A DNA stretch of 64,000 bases, taken from contig RPFO01000256.1 of NCBI GenBank assembly GCA_009746045.1, positions 194,501 through 258,500 on the forward strand, read 5' to 3'. The stretch comes from Mesostigma viride. Taxonomy: Eukaryota; Streptophyta; Mesostigmatophyceae; Mesostigmatales; Mesostigmataceae. The position numbers were made by a program, and so were the translations under genes. Positions within the stretch are counted from its first letter, which is position 1. Every line of letters starts with the position of its first letter. This document shows, in pieces, positions 46,101 to 55,247 of this stretch. Under the pieces are notes generated by a model. That model searched no databases and was not told the DNA's origin. It saw nothing but the letters and a program-made list of their open reading frames with translations.

Positions 46101-47666
46101 AGGTTCACGTTCCCCATCTCCACACTGACACCGAGCACAGCCCGCCGCCGCCTTCTCTCGCTAAGCGTGCCTGTGTCGCTCTCGAGCATCAACAACATCA
46201 TCCTCGCGTACGGCGTCAACCCCCGGCTGGAGGACCACAAGAGCAACAAGGGGTCAGCGTCGCTCAACTTCTTCGCGCCCCCCGAGACGAACACGGGCGG
46301 TGGCGGAAGCACGGGAGGGAACAGCACGAGCGGTGGCGTCGAGGAGGACGCGGGCAAGGAGGGCGACATTAACTACTACCGCGCGCACGGGGCGCTCATG
46401 GTTGTCGGCTACGGCATCCTCATCCCCTCGGGGTCGGTCATTGCCCGCTTCGCCAAGCGCTGGGACCCTGCCTGGTTCCACGCGCACCGCGTGTGCCAGA
46501 CGCTGGGGTTGGTCATCGCCACGATCGCGTTCATCATATCCGTGAACAAGTTTGACGTCGGGCTGCTGGACACCAAGCACGGGAAGGTCGGCCTTGCGGC
46601 CATGATCCTCATGTGGACGCAGCCTCTGTTTGGGAACAAGCTGCTCCGCCCCAAGAAGGGGGCCCGCTTCCGGGTCGAGTGGGAGTACTTGCACATCGGC
46701 ACAGGCCGCGCGGGTATTGTGCTGGCGGTCGTCACCACCTTTTTCGGGTTCCACCGCTACGAGAACATTTTCGGCACCAACAAGGATGTGCGTTGGCACT
46801 CGTTAATGTGACCTTATTTACCTCATGAGATGTACCATAATTAGGCTGGCTTGTCTCCTCCTTACTCCTAGACTACCTTCCCTATCTGTTCATGCATACG
46901 ACCTTATATACCTCATGAGATGCACCATAATTCGACTGTCTCACTGATGTATAGCCTGGCTTGTCTGGTTGATGACCATTCATACCTGCGCTGGTTGTCT
47001 CTTTGATACCGCCCGATCTCTTTACGCGTACCAGTGAGCAGCATTTAGTTTCCTATGTGCTGTTTGAGTACGACACGATATACCTCCCTGTCTGCTGCAT
47101 TTAGTTTCCTATTTGCTGTTCGACTACGACAGGATATACCTCCCTGTCTGCCCACGGATGGGACAACATGTTGGACACCGACAAGGGTGTGCGTGGCTGC
47201 GCTCCCTATTTCTGCGTTGGCTGGCCTCCCTATTTCCCTGCCAGTTTGTCTCACCATCTACTCATCTACCAAGTTGCCTCTATTGTCCCGCCTACCTCCA
47301 TGCACAGTTTTGATGACGACACAAATAACACGAATAAGATAACAGCATGCTCGAGCTTCCATGGGCCGGATTCTCTAGATTCCCAGGCCTGCGCTGGTTA
47401 TCTCAGTGACACATCTCTCGCTGACTGTCTCACTGACATAAAAATCCCAAATGTGGCTTCGTTGACGATCCCTGCAGGCGCGCGACTGCTGGATCGCCTG
47501 GGTCTCCTTCCTGGCCTTTGTCTACTTTGGGCTCGCCTGGTGGTCCGACAGGTCCGCGGTCGCCGAGGCCGCCGCGGGCAAGGGCGGGCAGGATCTGGAG
47601 ATGCAGGCGCAGAAGACAGGCGCTCACCCGATTTCGGTCCCCGCCAATAGGAACGGTGTCCACTAA
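43150..47666 (+). CDS. secreted LPMO-like / EGF / DOMON / cytochrome b561 membrane protein, 3 exons
   Basis: Exons 43150–45158, 46103–46787 and 47478–47666; phases agree and give 960 aa. The start ATG opens a signal peptide (residues 1–22) whose cleavage would leave His-23 first: HVRLLFPPARTYQD. Residues 23–175 (GPCG, VSWHLSYPHRGGF, ACSNCTLQLIRL, YNFFSCADVRV) resemble copper LPMO-like domains with an N-terminal His. Residues ~185–266 are Cys-rich and EGF-like. A DOMON-like region from ~275 is interrupted by a Glu-rich insert (~335–360), and a second DOMON-like unit (~575–665) reads YILHWRAD...GYVAVGFP. Exons 2–3 carry the b561 core with paired helices and likely haem His in RAHGALMV, WFHAHR, TKHGKVG and YLHIGTG, and a final helix with WVSFLAFVYFGLAWW. 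Family knowledge: DOMON–b561 proteins move electrons across membranes. The likely role, handing electrons to an extracellular copper oxidase, is inference. Confidence 0.85.
45138..45545 (+). repeat. echoes of the b561 exon 1 end
   Basis: CCCGCACGCTTCTGCA|GTAAGT (exon end 45,158) is echoed at about 45,210–45,235 (CCCGCACGCTTCTGCGGTGA), 45,331–45,347 (TACGCTTGTGCGGTGAGT), 45,400–45,412 (GATGCGGTGGGTGC) and 45,476–45,492 (CTACTTCTGCAGTGGGTA). Each keeps a GT at the junction. Confidence 0.8.
45955..46125 (+). repeat. upstream echo of the b561 exon 2 start
   Basis: The acceptor and exon start CCCCGTCCAG|GTTCACGTTCC at 46,095–46,113 are echoed at about 45,963–45,985 (TTCCCATCCAGGTTCCGCTA). Confidence 0.6.
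46768..47200 (+). repeat. echo of the b561 exon 2 end, plus two direct repeats
   Basis: GGCACCAACAAGGAT|GTGCGTTGGC (exon end 46,787) is echoed at about 47,172–47,196 as GGACACCGACAAGGGTGTGC. Between them lie two direct repeats: GACCTTAT-TACCTCATGAGATG (46,811 and 46,898) and GCATTTAGTTTCCTAT-TGCTGTT (47,041 and 47,096). Confidence 0.75.
47338..47412 (+). repeat. dispersed repeat, copy in b561 intron 2
   Basis: AAGATAACAGCATGCTCGAG, a TTCCATGGGCC block, GGATTCTCTAGATTCCCAGG and CCTGCGCTGGTTATCTC. Related to 41,403–41,475. It ends about 65 bp before the exon 3 acceptor. Confidence 0.65.
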
Positions 47667-47713
47667 GAGCTGGTGGTGTGAGTCTACCCTGGTGCCGTCA
47701 CCCTGAAGATTGA

Positions 47714-47718
47714 TGTAA
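47714..47718 (+). terminator. TGTAA polyadenylation-type signal
   Basis: TGTAA lies 48 nt after the b561 stop codon. TGTAA/UGUAA is the usual polyadenylation signal in green algae, so both position and motif fit. A five-base motif alone is weak evidence. Confidence 0.4.
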
Positions 47719-47719
47719 T

Positions 47720-49000
47720 TACATACATAACATCGGTCGTTCGTCATCATCGTTCTGAACGAGCTGTCAAGCGGGGATGAGACAGGCTTCCACGCAGGCA
47801 CGAACATCCGTGGTCTTGTTGGATGTTCCAGATGTCAGGCCCGCGCTGCTGGTCTTGTTGGATAATGGTGGTGGAGGAGGGACGCCGTGGATGGAGTCCC
47901 AGCTGATGACGATGAAAAGCGACTCCCTGACTTGGCGATCGGCAGTCCCCATCCAGAGAGGGGAGCGGAGAGGGCAGATTGCATGGATCTGGGTCTGGTC
48001 CTTGATGGGGTGTCCAGGGGTATGGTTCATTGTGCCGATGACGATATTCATTCATATGCAGCTCGTTTCTTATCGTGCAATGTGACTCCAATGGCCAGGC
48101 AGGGTCCTAGCAAAAGAAACGAAGCGCTAAAAAAAGGATTGATTGAGGGTCTTGGTGATGTTTTATGGGTTCAGCCATGAAACACGGGAAAAGCCGTCGA
48201 TTGAATTAGGAGGTGCCCGTGTGAGGGACTCTGCCTTGTTTAGATGGGCAGTTTGGTGGGCAGGGCCAGTCTTTTGACTTATGAGTGCCGCCCTGCCATG
48301 TATTGAAAAGGGTTGTCTCATGGTTATACCCATGGGTGCGCATGACTGGTTGTCTCCTTGATACCCGTGGATGCGCATGACACGCAAGTACTTATACCAT
48401 GGGCATCACACGACGTTGGAACGCCATGCGTCCAGGAATAGTTGTTTACTTCGTATATTGAGGGTGGAGGGGCAACTCTCTACACTGGCCGTGCAAGTGC
48501 AGGGCCTCATTGCTTTGGGTATACCCTGATAGTACTAGGCAGACCAGCCTGTCTGAAAGGGCTGCTTTGTCGGTGCTCTCCGACTAGCTTATCTGTGACA
48601 TATACATCTCACCCTTTCGTTTGCAAGTGGCTTGAGCGCCAGTACTTTGTATGTGGATTTCTGTTCTATTTCCTTTCTGTGTGTGTCTGGGTTACACAAG
48701 TCAGTGCTCACCAGTTTGTCTTGTAGTGGCACCAGTGTGTCTCAGTTTGCAGTGATTCGTAGTTTGTTTCCATCTTCGACACAGTAGGCTGTTAGATGTA
48801 TTGACTCCAACATGTTTTTTTCTAAATATTTTGTGAATAATGTTTTATTTAGATATAACTTATATTTTAGTTTTGAGTGAGACAACCAGAATCTATTATT
48901 TAGAAATAACCTGCGATTTTGGCTATACCCCATCTCCAATTTTTTGTTTGCAATAAATAAAAACAAAATATAAAAAATAGATCATAAGATGACTTGTTAA
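47720..49000. other. unassigned region
   Basis: Short ORFs of about 100 codons at 47,777–48,180 on both strands overlap and none is recognised. A dispersed-repeat end (GGTTGTCTCCTTGATACC) is at about 48,348. The segment 48,760–48,990 is markedly AT-rich and without ORFs. Confidence 0.35.
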
Positions 49001-49004
49001 CATT

Positions 49005-49620
49005 AAGCAGCGGCGCCTGCAGCTAGTAGGGCACTTAGCTCGCACCAACCAGGTAGACACATCACCTGGCCCCCCCGCGGGATTGCGCCCAGCTCAGCCT
49101 GGCCGGCACCTCCTTACGTGGGCCGGGCCCCGCAATGCTAGACACCGCAAGGCCCGCAACTTCAAAGAACAGCTAGTAGAGGACATGATGGGGCTAAGTA
49201 AGTACTTGCGTGTCATTCGCAAGGCATGCCACGGAGTACTTTGCTAATCTCATTAGAAAAAAAAATACACAAAAGTTTAAACAAATATGGTCTGCATCAT
49301 CCCCCAACCGTTAAGCACTAGATGGGGATGTAATCCTCATCCGAGCTGTCTTCTACTGTAATGGCAGACGAGGCGGTAGTGTAGCGGCTATCCTCAGGAC
49401 CAATAACCTCGATCCACCTGCGGACTTCTACCCTGGCTAGCAACGGGCCGCGGGGCCCGTGGGGAGAAAACATGGTGGGGCTAGGCCTCTCCGTGATTTG
49501 GAACAAGATGATGGACAAGGCCAAGTGGGCCCAGGTCATAGAGGACAACGAACCCCCTCCCGTGGGGAAGCGCCCGCGTTTGCAAACCCGCGGGAAGCAC
49601 GCTAGACAGGACCCCTAGGG
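49005..49620 (+). pseudogene. LINE ORF2 C-terminal fragment
   Basis: RRLQLVGHLARTNQVDTS (about 49,008–49,062) parallels HLARTDQVDTS at 25.6 kb. [20 protein letters not shown] and [16 protein letters not shown] (about 49,475–49,617) match the ORF2 ends at 26.57 kb and 25.83 kb. There is an internal deletion or frame loss between 49,240 and 49,400. Confidence 0.6.
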
Positions 49621-49688
49621 TAGAGAGCTTAGAATAACAGAGTTGGCTTGATGTTGTAGATAGATTAGACCGGTCGGATTGTGTGTCC
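49621..49688 (+). repeat. LINE 3' UTR start, leading into the CCAT array
   Basis: Near-identical to 25,880–25,950 (AGAGTTGGCTTGATGTTGTA, GATTAGACCGGTCGGATTGT). The shared text stops where the CCATCC seed begins. Confidence 0.8.
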
Positions 49689-50820
49689 CCATCCATCCAT
49701 CCATCCATCCATCCATCCATCCATCCATCCATCCATCCATCCATCCATCCATCCATCCATCCATCCATCCATCCATCCATCCATCCATCCATCCATCCAT
49801 CCATCCATCCATCCATCCATCCATCCATCCATCCATCCATCCATCCATCCATCCATCCATCCATCCATCCATCCATCCATCCATCCATCCATCCATCCAT
49901 CCATCCATCCATCCATCCATCCATCCATCCATCCATCCATCCATCCATCCATCCATCCATCCATCCATCCATCCATCCATCCATCCATCCATCCATCCAT
50001 CCATCCATCCATCCATCCATCCATCCATCCATCCATCCATCCATCCATCCATCCATCCATCCATCCATCCATCCATCCATCCATCCATCCATCCATCCAT
50101 CCATCCATCCATCCATCCATCCATCCATCCATCCATCCATCCATCCATCCATCCATCCATCCATCCATCCATCCATCCATCCATCCATCCATCCATCCAT
50201 CCATCCATCCATCCATCCATCCATCCATCCATCCATCCATCCATCCATCCATCCATCCATCCATCCATCCATCCATCCATCCATCCATCCATCCATCCAT
50301 CCATCCATCCATCCATCCATCCATCCATCCATCCATCCATCCATCCATCCATCCATCCATCCATCCATCCATCCATCCATCCATCCATCCATCCATCCAT
50401 CCATCCATCCATCCATCCATCCATCCATCCATCCATCCATCCATCCATCCATCCATCCATCCATCCATCCATCCATCCATCCATCCATCCATCCATCCAT
50501 CCATCCATCCATCCATCCATCCATCCATCCATCCATCCATCCATCCATCCATCCATCCATCCATCCATCCATCCATCCATCCATCCATCCATCCATCCAT
50601 CCATCCATCCATCCATCCATCCATCCATCCATCCATCCATCCATCCATCCATCCATCCATCCATCCATCCATCCATCCATCCATCCATCCATCCATCCAT
50701 CCATCCATCCATCCATCCATCCATCCATCCATCCATCCATCCATCCATCCATCCATCCATCCATCCATCCATCCATCCATCCATCCATCCATCCATCCAT
50801 CCATCCATCCATCCATCCAT
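49689..50820 (+). repeat. perfect (CCAT)283 microsatellite
   Basis: 1,132 bp, 283 uninterrupted CCAT units. It gives open frames in several registers (HPSI and WMDG repeats up to ~400 codons) that are not genes. The perfection implies very recent expansion or homogenisation; the true length in the genome is uncertain because assemblers and reads collapse such arrays. Confidence 0.99.
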
Positions 50821-50884
50821 TGAAAAAAGCAATTCCGGCCACGAGGTAGCCATGGCTGTCGGAGCTCATAACTTTCACGTTTGA

Positions 50885-52332
50885 GCACCGAATTTAGCCG
50901 TGAATATCACAATCGCTTCGTCTTTCTAAGACGCACATGCTGATATAATTTTCCGACGCTATTACGCAATATATGGCGATCGAATAAACGCGCCTCGACG
51001 CAACGCAGCCTGGCGGCTGCGCTCGGCAATGAAAATACGTCTGCAGCTCCGGCTGCAGCTTCGCCATCAGGTCCGGCAGGCGGCGATGACACTAGTCGTG
51101 CACTGGTGGTCGTCCAGCAACCTCCCGGACTTAACGCCTCGCCATCTGCATCGCCTGACCCCAAGCGCACCCGCTCAGCCGACCAAACAGGAGGGTCTTC
51201 ACGCCCCTCAGAACCGAGCTTTCGGCCCCGGCCTTTCAAGGTCGACGATTACGACTGGGCCAATCCGTCTCCGACCGATGCTATGCGCTGCATCTTCTTC
51301 GGGGATTACGCTTTGCTTTACGACCTGTGCCACCATCTCCACTCCAACCGTCGCCTCCTCCTCCCGGACGGCCGCCGATGGCTCCCCCTCCCGCTGCCCG
51401 GAAACATCCCCCGCCCCGAACTCCAGCACGCCATCCTCAACTCCCTTCTCCAGCGCTCCGACGGCGAGATCTGGGCTGCAACCGTCACCGCCCCACCCTT
51501 CGTTCCATCCTCGCGGAAGCCTTTCAGCAGCACGTGACCCCCCTTGCTGCCGACATTTCAGCAATCGGCGGCACGCTGACTGCTGAACTTCCTCACATTT
51601 CCACCGCCGCCGCCTCCACCTCCACCGCCGTTTCCGCCTTCACTGCCGACATCAAAGCCCAGCTCCTCGACCTCGACCAACGCCTTCAAGCCACCGCCAC
51701 CGCCCTTGAGAGCTTGCATGACACCGCCGGCCTCACCGCCCAAGCGGTGCAGGAAATCGCTGCCCAGCCGGCACCTGCTGGCCCGGCCAGTGATGTTCCC
51801 TCCACCTGGGTGGACTTCAATGCTTAAGCATCATACCACCTCCACCACCTCCACCATCGCGGCACAACTCAAGCAACAAGCCCTCGACCTTCGCGAGGCG
51901 GCCGAGCTCGACAAGCGCAGCCACAATGTCATCGTCAAGCACCTCGACCAGCCGGCAGGTGAGACCTCCACGAGTCTCCTTGAGGCAGTTAAGCGCGCCA
52001 TTCTTGCCCCCATGTTACTCACTGGTGAGCTGGACATGTCGGCTGTCCGCCTCCCCCGCGCGCGGGGGAAGGCTGGCCCGGCACCCGTGCTCCTCACCTT
52101 TAAGTACATGACGGACAAGCTGGCGTTCCTTAAATGCCGCAAGAAGCTCTCGGAGACTCGCTTCACGCTGGACGACGACTTGACCCTGGCCCAGCAACAG
52201 CGGCGACGCGAGCTATGGCCGACCTACCTTCAGCTCCGGCAGCGTGCAGGGGGGAAGCCGGTATACTGGAGGGGGGCGGTCATCCACGTTGACCACAAGC
52301 CCTGGCAGGCCCCTCCTGCCACCCCAGACTAG
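50885..52332 (+). pseudogene. LINE ORF1 (L1-type ORF1p relative), frame-broken
   Basis: Three overlapping frames make up one ORF1-like protein: 51,106–51,537 (proline-rich N-terminus, then WANPSPTDAMRCIFFGDYAL), about 51,500–51,827 (coiled-coil-like heptads, LLDLDQRLQATATALESLHD), and about 51,820–52,332 (RLPRARGKAG, PVLLTFKYMTDK, TRFTLDDDLTLAQQQRRREL, WRGAVIHVDHKPW). The last part matches the RRM-like and C-terminal domains of L1-type ORF1 nucleic-acid chaperones. Breaks are at about 51,510 and 51,825. No ORF2 follows; the 3' UTR begins within 60 bp of the stop. Either an ORF1-only non-autonomous element or an internally deleted LINE. Confidence 0.65.
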
Positions 52333-52379
52333 GGAATATACCAGTAGTGTAGATTAGATAGGCTTAGCCTTTGCAAGTG

Positions 52380-52817
52380 GCCCACGCGCATGTGCGCCCA
52401 TAATGGCCCCCATGGATGATGCTTTCAGTATTTAGCCGCGCCCAGCCTACAACGGGACCTCCCATGGATGATGCATTAAGAATTTAGCCATGCGATGCCA
52501 ATGCAGGGAGTTACTCTCTGCTGAGATGCCATGCGTACACCAGCAGTATAGCCTAGCCACATACCCTCCACCCCATATGTCATGCAGGCCTTCTAGGCCC
52601 TCTCCTCAAGCCCCCCCTGGGTGCCTGTGCTTGGAGGCATGAACCATCATGGCGGTGCAGGTGCACCTTGTGCACCCAGAGCAGGTGACAGTTGTACATC
52701 CTCCACCTGCAGGTTGTAGCCCTGATTGTATTACAAACCCATAGATGCCCCTTTCTCAGGGCTATGTGTTACATATGCTCCCAACGGAGCTATGATTTTA
52801 ATTAATTAATTAATTAA
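52380..52817 (+). repeat. retroelement 3' UTR with CAAC hairpin and (TTAA)n tail
   Basis: Follows the ORF1 pseudogene directly. From 52,484 it is almost identical to 40,797–41,138. Hairpin GCTCC-CAAC-GGAGC at 52,777–52,790, tail (TTAA)n at 52,796–52,817. CCCATGGATGATGC occurs twice (52,411 and 52,457). Confidence 0.85.
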
Positions 52818-52946
52818 GTAGCTTCCATCATCATTCCGTCATCATTCCGTCATCGCGACTAGGAGAAGTGCACCACCCTTATGCTGGCATCTGCCACCCC
52901 TATAGTGACCCTATAGTGACCGCGGCCTAGGATGGGTCTCACCCTA

Positions 52947-52975
52947 AGCCCTAAACCCTAAAACCCTAAACCACT
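52947..52975. repeat. short interstitial telomere-like CCCTAAA run
   Basis: CCCTAAGCCCTAAACCCTAAA followed by ACCCTAAACC: about four units of the plant/green-algal telomere heptamer. Too short to be a chromosome end. It sits about 115 bp before the hairpin array. Confidence 0.6.
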
Positions 52976-53088
52976 TGCAAAAACAGAAGTGCCCCCCTGC
53001 CACCACTGCTCACCAGATTGTGACATTTAGGCTGGCATCTGTCACCACCCCGGCAGTTGTGATGGTGTGTTGGGGGTGTGACAAGGAT

Positions 53089-53460
53089 GGCGAAAAATTG
53101 CACGTACTTACTCTTATATAAAGAACGCCCAATTTTTCGCCACCCTGCCACCCCTTGGCGCGGGTCATAGGAGGTGTTTGTCAAGGTGTGACAAGGATGG
53201 CGAAAAATTGCACGTACTTACTCTTAAGAAAAGAACGCCCAATTTTTCGCCACCCTGCCACCCCTTGGCGCGGGTATAGGAGGTGTTTGTCAAGGTGTGA
53301 GAGTGATGGCGAAAAATTGCACGTACTTACTCTTAAGAAAAGAACGCCCAATTTTTCGCCACCTTCCCCCACTGGCCGGCGCTGAGGTGGCGTGGTTTGT
53401 TGGATGTGGCGAAAAATTGCACGTACTTACTCTTAAGAAAAGACCGCCCAATTTTTCGCC
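53089..53460. repeat. four-copy hairpin array at the edge of the viral element
   Basis: Four 53-nt hairpins at 53,089–53,141, 53,199–53,251, 53,308–53,360 and 53,408–53,460. Each has a perfect 12-bp stem GGCGAAAAATTG / CAATTTTTCGCC around a conserved loop containing GTACTTACTCTTA. The spacers repeat CACCCTGCCACCCCTTGGCG and GGTGTTTGTCAAGGTGTGA in the first three. The stem is unchanged in all four, while loops differ at a few bases. It lies between the retroelement debris and the first viral gene. Confidence 0.9.
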
Positions 53461-53789
53461 ATGTCCTCGCATGGTGAGGGAGCCGGCGAGGGCCGCGCGG
53501 CGGGGTGTGCAGAGTGTCATTTTATTACTCTGTGTAACCTCTGGAAACTCAGACGACCTATGCAAGAATCCCACACGACCTGTGTCGATGCATAAGAGGT
53601 TTACTCTGGATTTTTAACCTGCAGTTAGAACTGCAATTCGAGACGAAATGAAAATTGTTTTCAGCATATATTGACGCGTTTTATACTGCATAAACGAATT
53701 CATTAAAAAATATAACACGTTTACATTCGTTATCAGCTCGACAAGAGCGAAAATGGCAAGCTCGTTGCCGTCGTCAACAAGACGACAAT
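53461..53789. other. 3' flank of the viral gene block
   Basis: About 330 bp with no ORF of note. AT-rich from about 53,640 to 53,730 (TATATTGACGCG, TTAAAAAATATAACACG). Possible end of the viral element, but no terminal inverted repeat can be confirmed because the other end is outside the window. Confidence 0.3.
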
Positions 53790-54362
53790 CTACTCCTTGT
53801 CCTTGGAGTGTCCAGTCAGGCTCTTCACGTACGAGGCGGAGTTCTTCTTGTCGCCATGGCCGTGGGAGCTTGACGCTCCCTCGCGGCTCCTCTTCCTGCC
53901 ATTGGAAGTGGCGGTCTTTGCGTCCTCGAAACCCTTCTTTACCTCCTCCCATGCCCTGTAGAGCGCAATGGGGGAAATGCCTGGCTGGCGCTTGGACTTG
54001 GAGAAGCCATTGAGGAAATCGTCAACCATCTTAACGCACCCGTCGGCTTGGTCGAGGCGAATCCACTCGCAGCGGTCCTCGACCTTCCTCGGCTTTGCCG
54101 CATTCTTCTCGTAGACCCACTCGACGCAAATTTTTGGCGTCTTGCGGTCGACATCGTCATATCCGGCGTCGTGAATCTTGAAGACCTCGCAGGTAGGTCC
54201 GGTGCCTCCAACAGCACCTTCGTTTCCGGAAAGAAGGGAGACCTTGTGCGTCAGGTGTGCGAGCTGGTCAGATATCTTTGTCTGGCCGTCCTCGAGACCA
54301 TCGAGGATTTTTCCAAGCATTGCCAGCGCTTTCTCGCAAGGCCCTGCGTTTCGGGAAGCCAT
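53790..54362 (-). CDS. PLV hypothetical protein, 190 aa
   Basis: Intact frame from ATG at 54,362. Residues ~8–45 look like a coiled coil (LAMLGKILDGLEDGQTKISD). The middle contains KICVEWVYEKNAAKPRKVED, and the C-terminus is basic and Ser/Lys-rich (NGRKRSREGASSSHGHGDKK), suggesting nucleic-acid contact or nuclear targeting. Not recognised. It is the last gene of the minus-strand block and the farthest downstream, separated from the next gene by 340 bp. Confidence 0.6.
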   Translation of the reverse strand: MASRNAGPCEKALAMLGKILDGLEDGQTKISDQLAHLTHKVSLLSGNEGAVGGTGPTCEVFKIHDAGYDDVDRKTPKICVEWVYEKNAAKPRKVEDRCEWIRLDQADGCVKMVDDFLNGFSKSKRQPGISPIALYRAWEEVKKGFEDAKTATSNGRKRSREGASSSHGHGDKKNSASYVKSLTGHSKDKE

Positions 54363-54704
54363 GGCTACCGGCAGAGAGCTTGCAACGTGAGATGCGTGAC
54401 TTGCACGTGATTTTGCCTATTTGTGCACAATGTGCCAAGGTCCGTTACGTCTGCTGGCACGGCCTGGACAGGACGCGAAGGTGGCTGGACTTGTACAAGT
54501 GTCGAACTTGGCTAAATTTCGGAGCGATGCAAGTCTAAGGTGGCCTCTACCACGTGGCGAGTTCTGGGACGTGAATTTAGGTAAAAAGACTCGTAAGCGT
54601 GCGAGTAATCAACTGGGTCACTTGTCAATCGCCTGAACGAAGATTCTAGAGTGTCCACGAGAGTGAATTTTCCGAAGCAACCACCCATATATAATTCGTA
54701 GAAA
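54363..54704. other. gap between two viral genes
   Basis: 342 bp without a convincing gene. Only short opposite-strand ORFs. May hold the promoter of the 190-aa gene; no motif identified. Confidence 0.4.
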
Positions 54705-55214
54705 TTACTTACCGTGACAATTACACTTATTGAACCCGCGAATCTTTTCAAAACGTAGGATGCACACAAAACCACCCGTCTGCACCGGTGGGAATTGAGT
54801 CTCGTTTCCGTCAAGTCTGTCAATGTACGACGCTCCTACCGTAATATGTCCTCCGTTTCTGAACAGGTGTGGGTTCTTTAGGTTAAAAAATGCGTGTTCG
54901 TTGATCATGGCGTAAGAAAGGATGTCACCGTCTGATCCACCCATGACAGTCTCGTTGCATAAAACAATGCAATCCTGTTGGTTATGCTCACCACCGGAGA
55001 AACTCGGGGAAACAAGCCCGACAATAGCACGGTCCTCATCAACAGGCACTGCGTCAACGTAGGCATAATGCACACCACCGCGCCATGTACTGTCAATGAT
55101 GGGCGCCCTCGGGTCTGGTTTGATTCTAAATTGACGTAACCCGGTGGTGGAGTCAATCACGTTTTCAGAGGCCTTGGAATCTAGCACTATTTGATAATAA
55201 GTTGGGTATTCCAT
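54705..55214 (-). CDS. PLV hypothetical virion-type protein, 169 aa
   Basis: Intact frame. The text YQIVLDSKASENVIDSTTG at the N-terminus and the many alternating hydrophobic stretches (HAFFNLKNPHLFRNGGHITV, GGFVCILRFEKIRGF) suggest a beta-rich structural protein. Placed 33 bp downstream of the fibre gene on the same strand. No family recognised; a structural role is inferred from the neighbours only. Confidence 0.6.
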   Translation of the reverse strand: MEYPTYYQIVLDSKASENVIDSTTGLRQFRIKPDPRAPIIDSTWRGGVHYAYVDAVPVDEDRAIVGLVSPSFSGGEHNQQDCIVLCNETVMGGSDGDILSYAMINEHAFFNLKNPHLFRNGGHITVGASYIDRLDGNETQFPPVQTGGFVCILRFEKIRGFNKCNCHGK

Positions 55215-55247
55215 TGCTTTATTACAAATTGGAAGAGATAATAGTTT

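Noticed and set aside
49481-50888. Long ORFs of 380–465 codons (HPSI and WMDG repeats) on both strands
   Set aside because: They are translations of a perfect (CCAT)n array in several registers; a tetranucleotide without stops is open in every frame.
52947-52975. Chromosome end (CCCTAAA repeats)
   Set aside because: Only about four units with sequence continuing on both sides; a short interstitial run.
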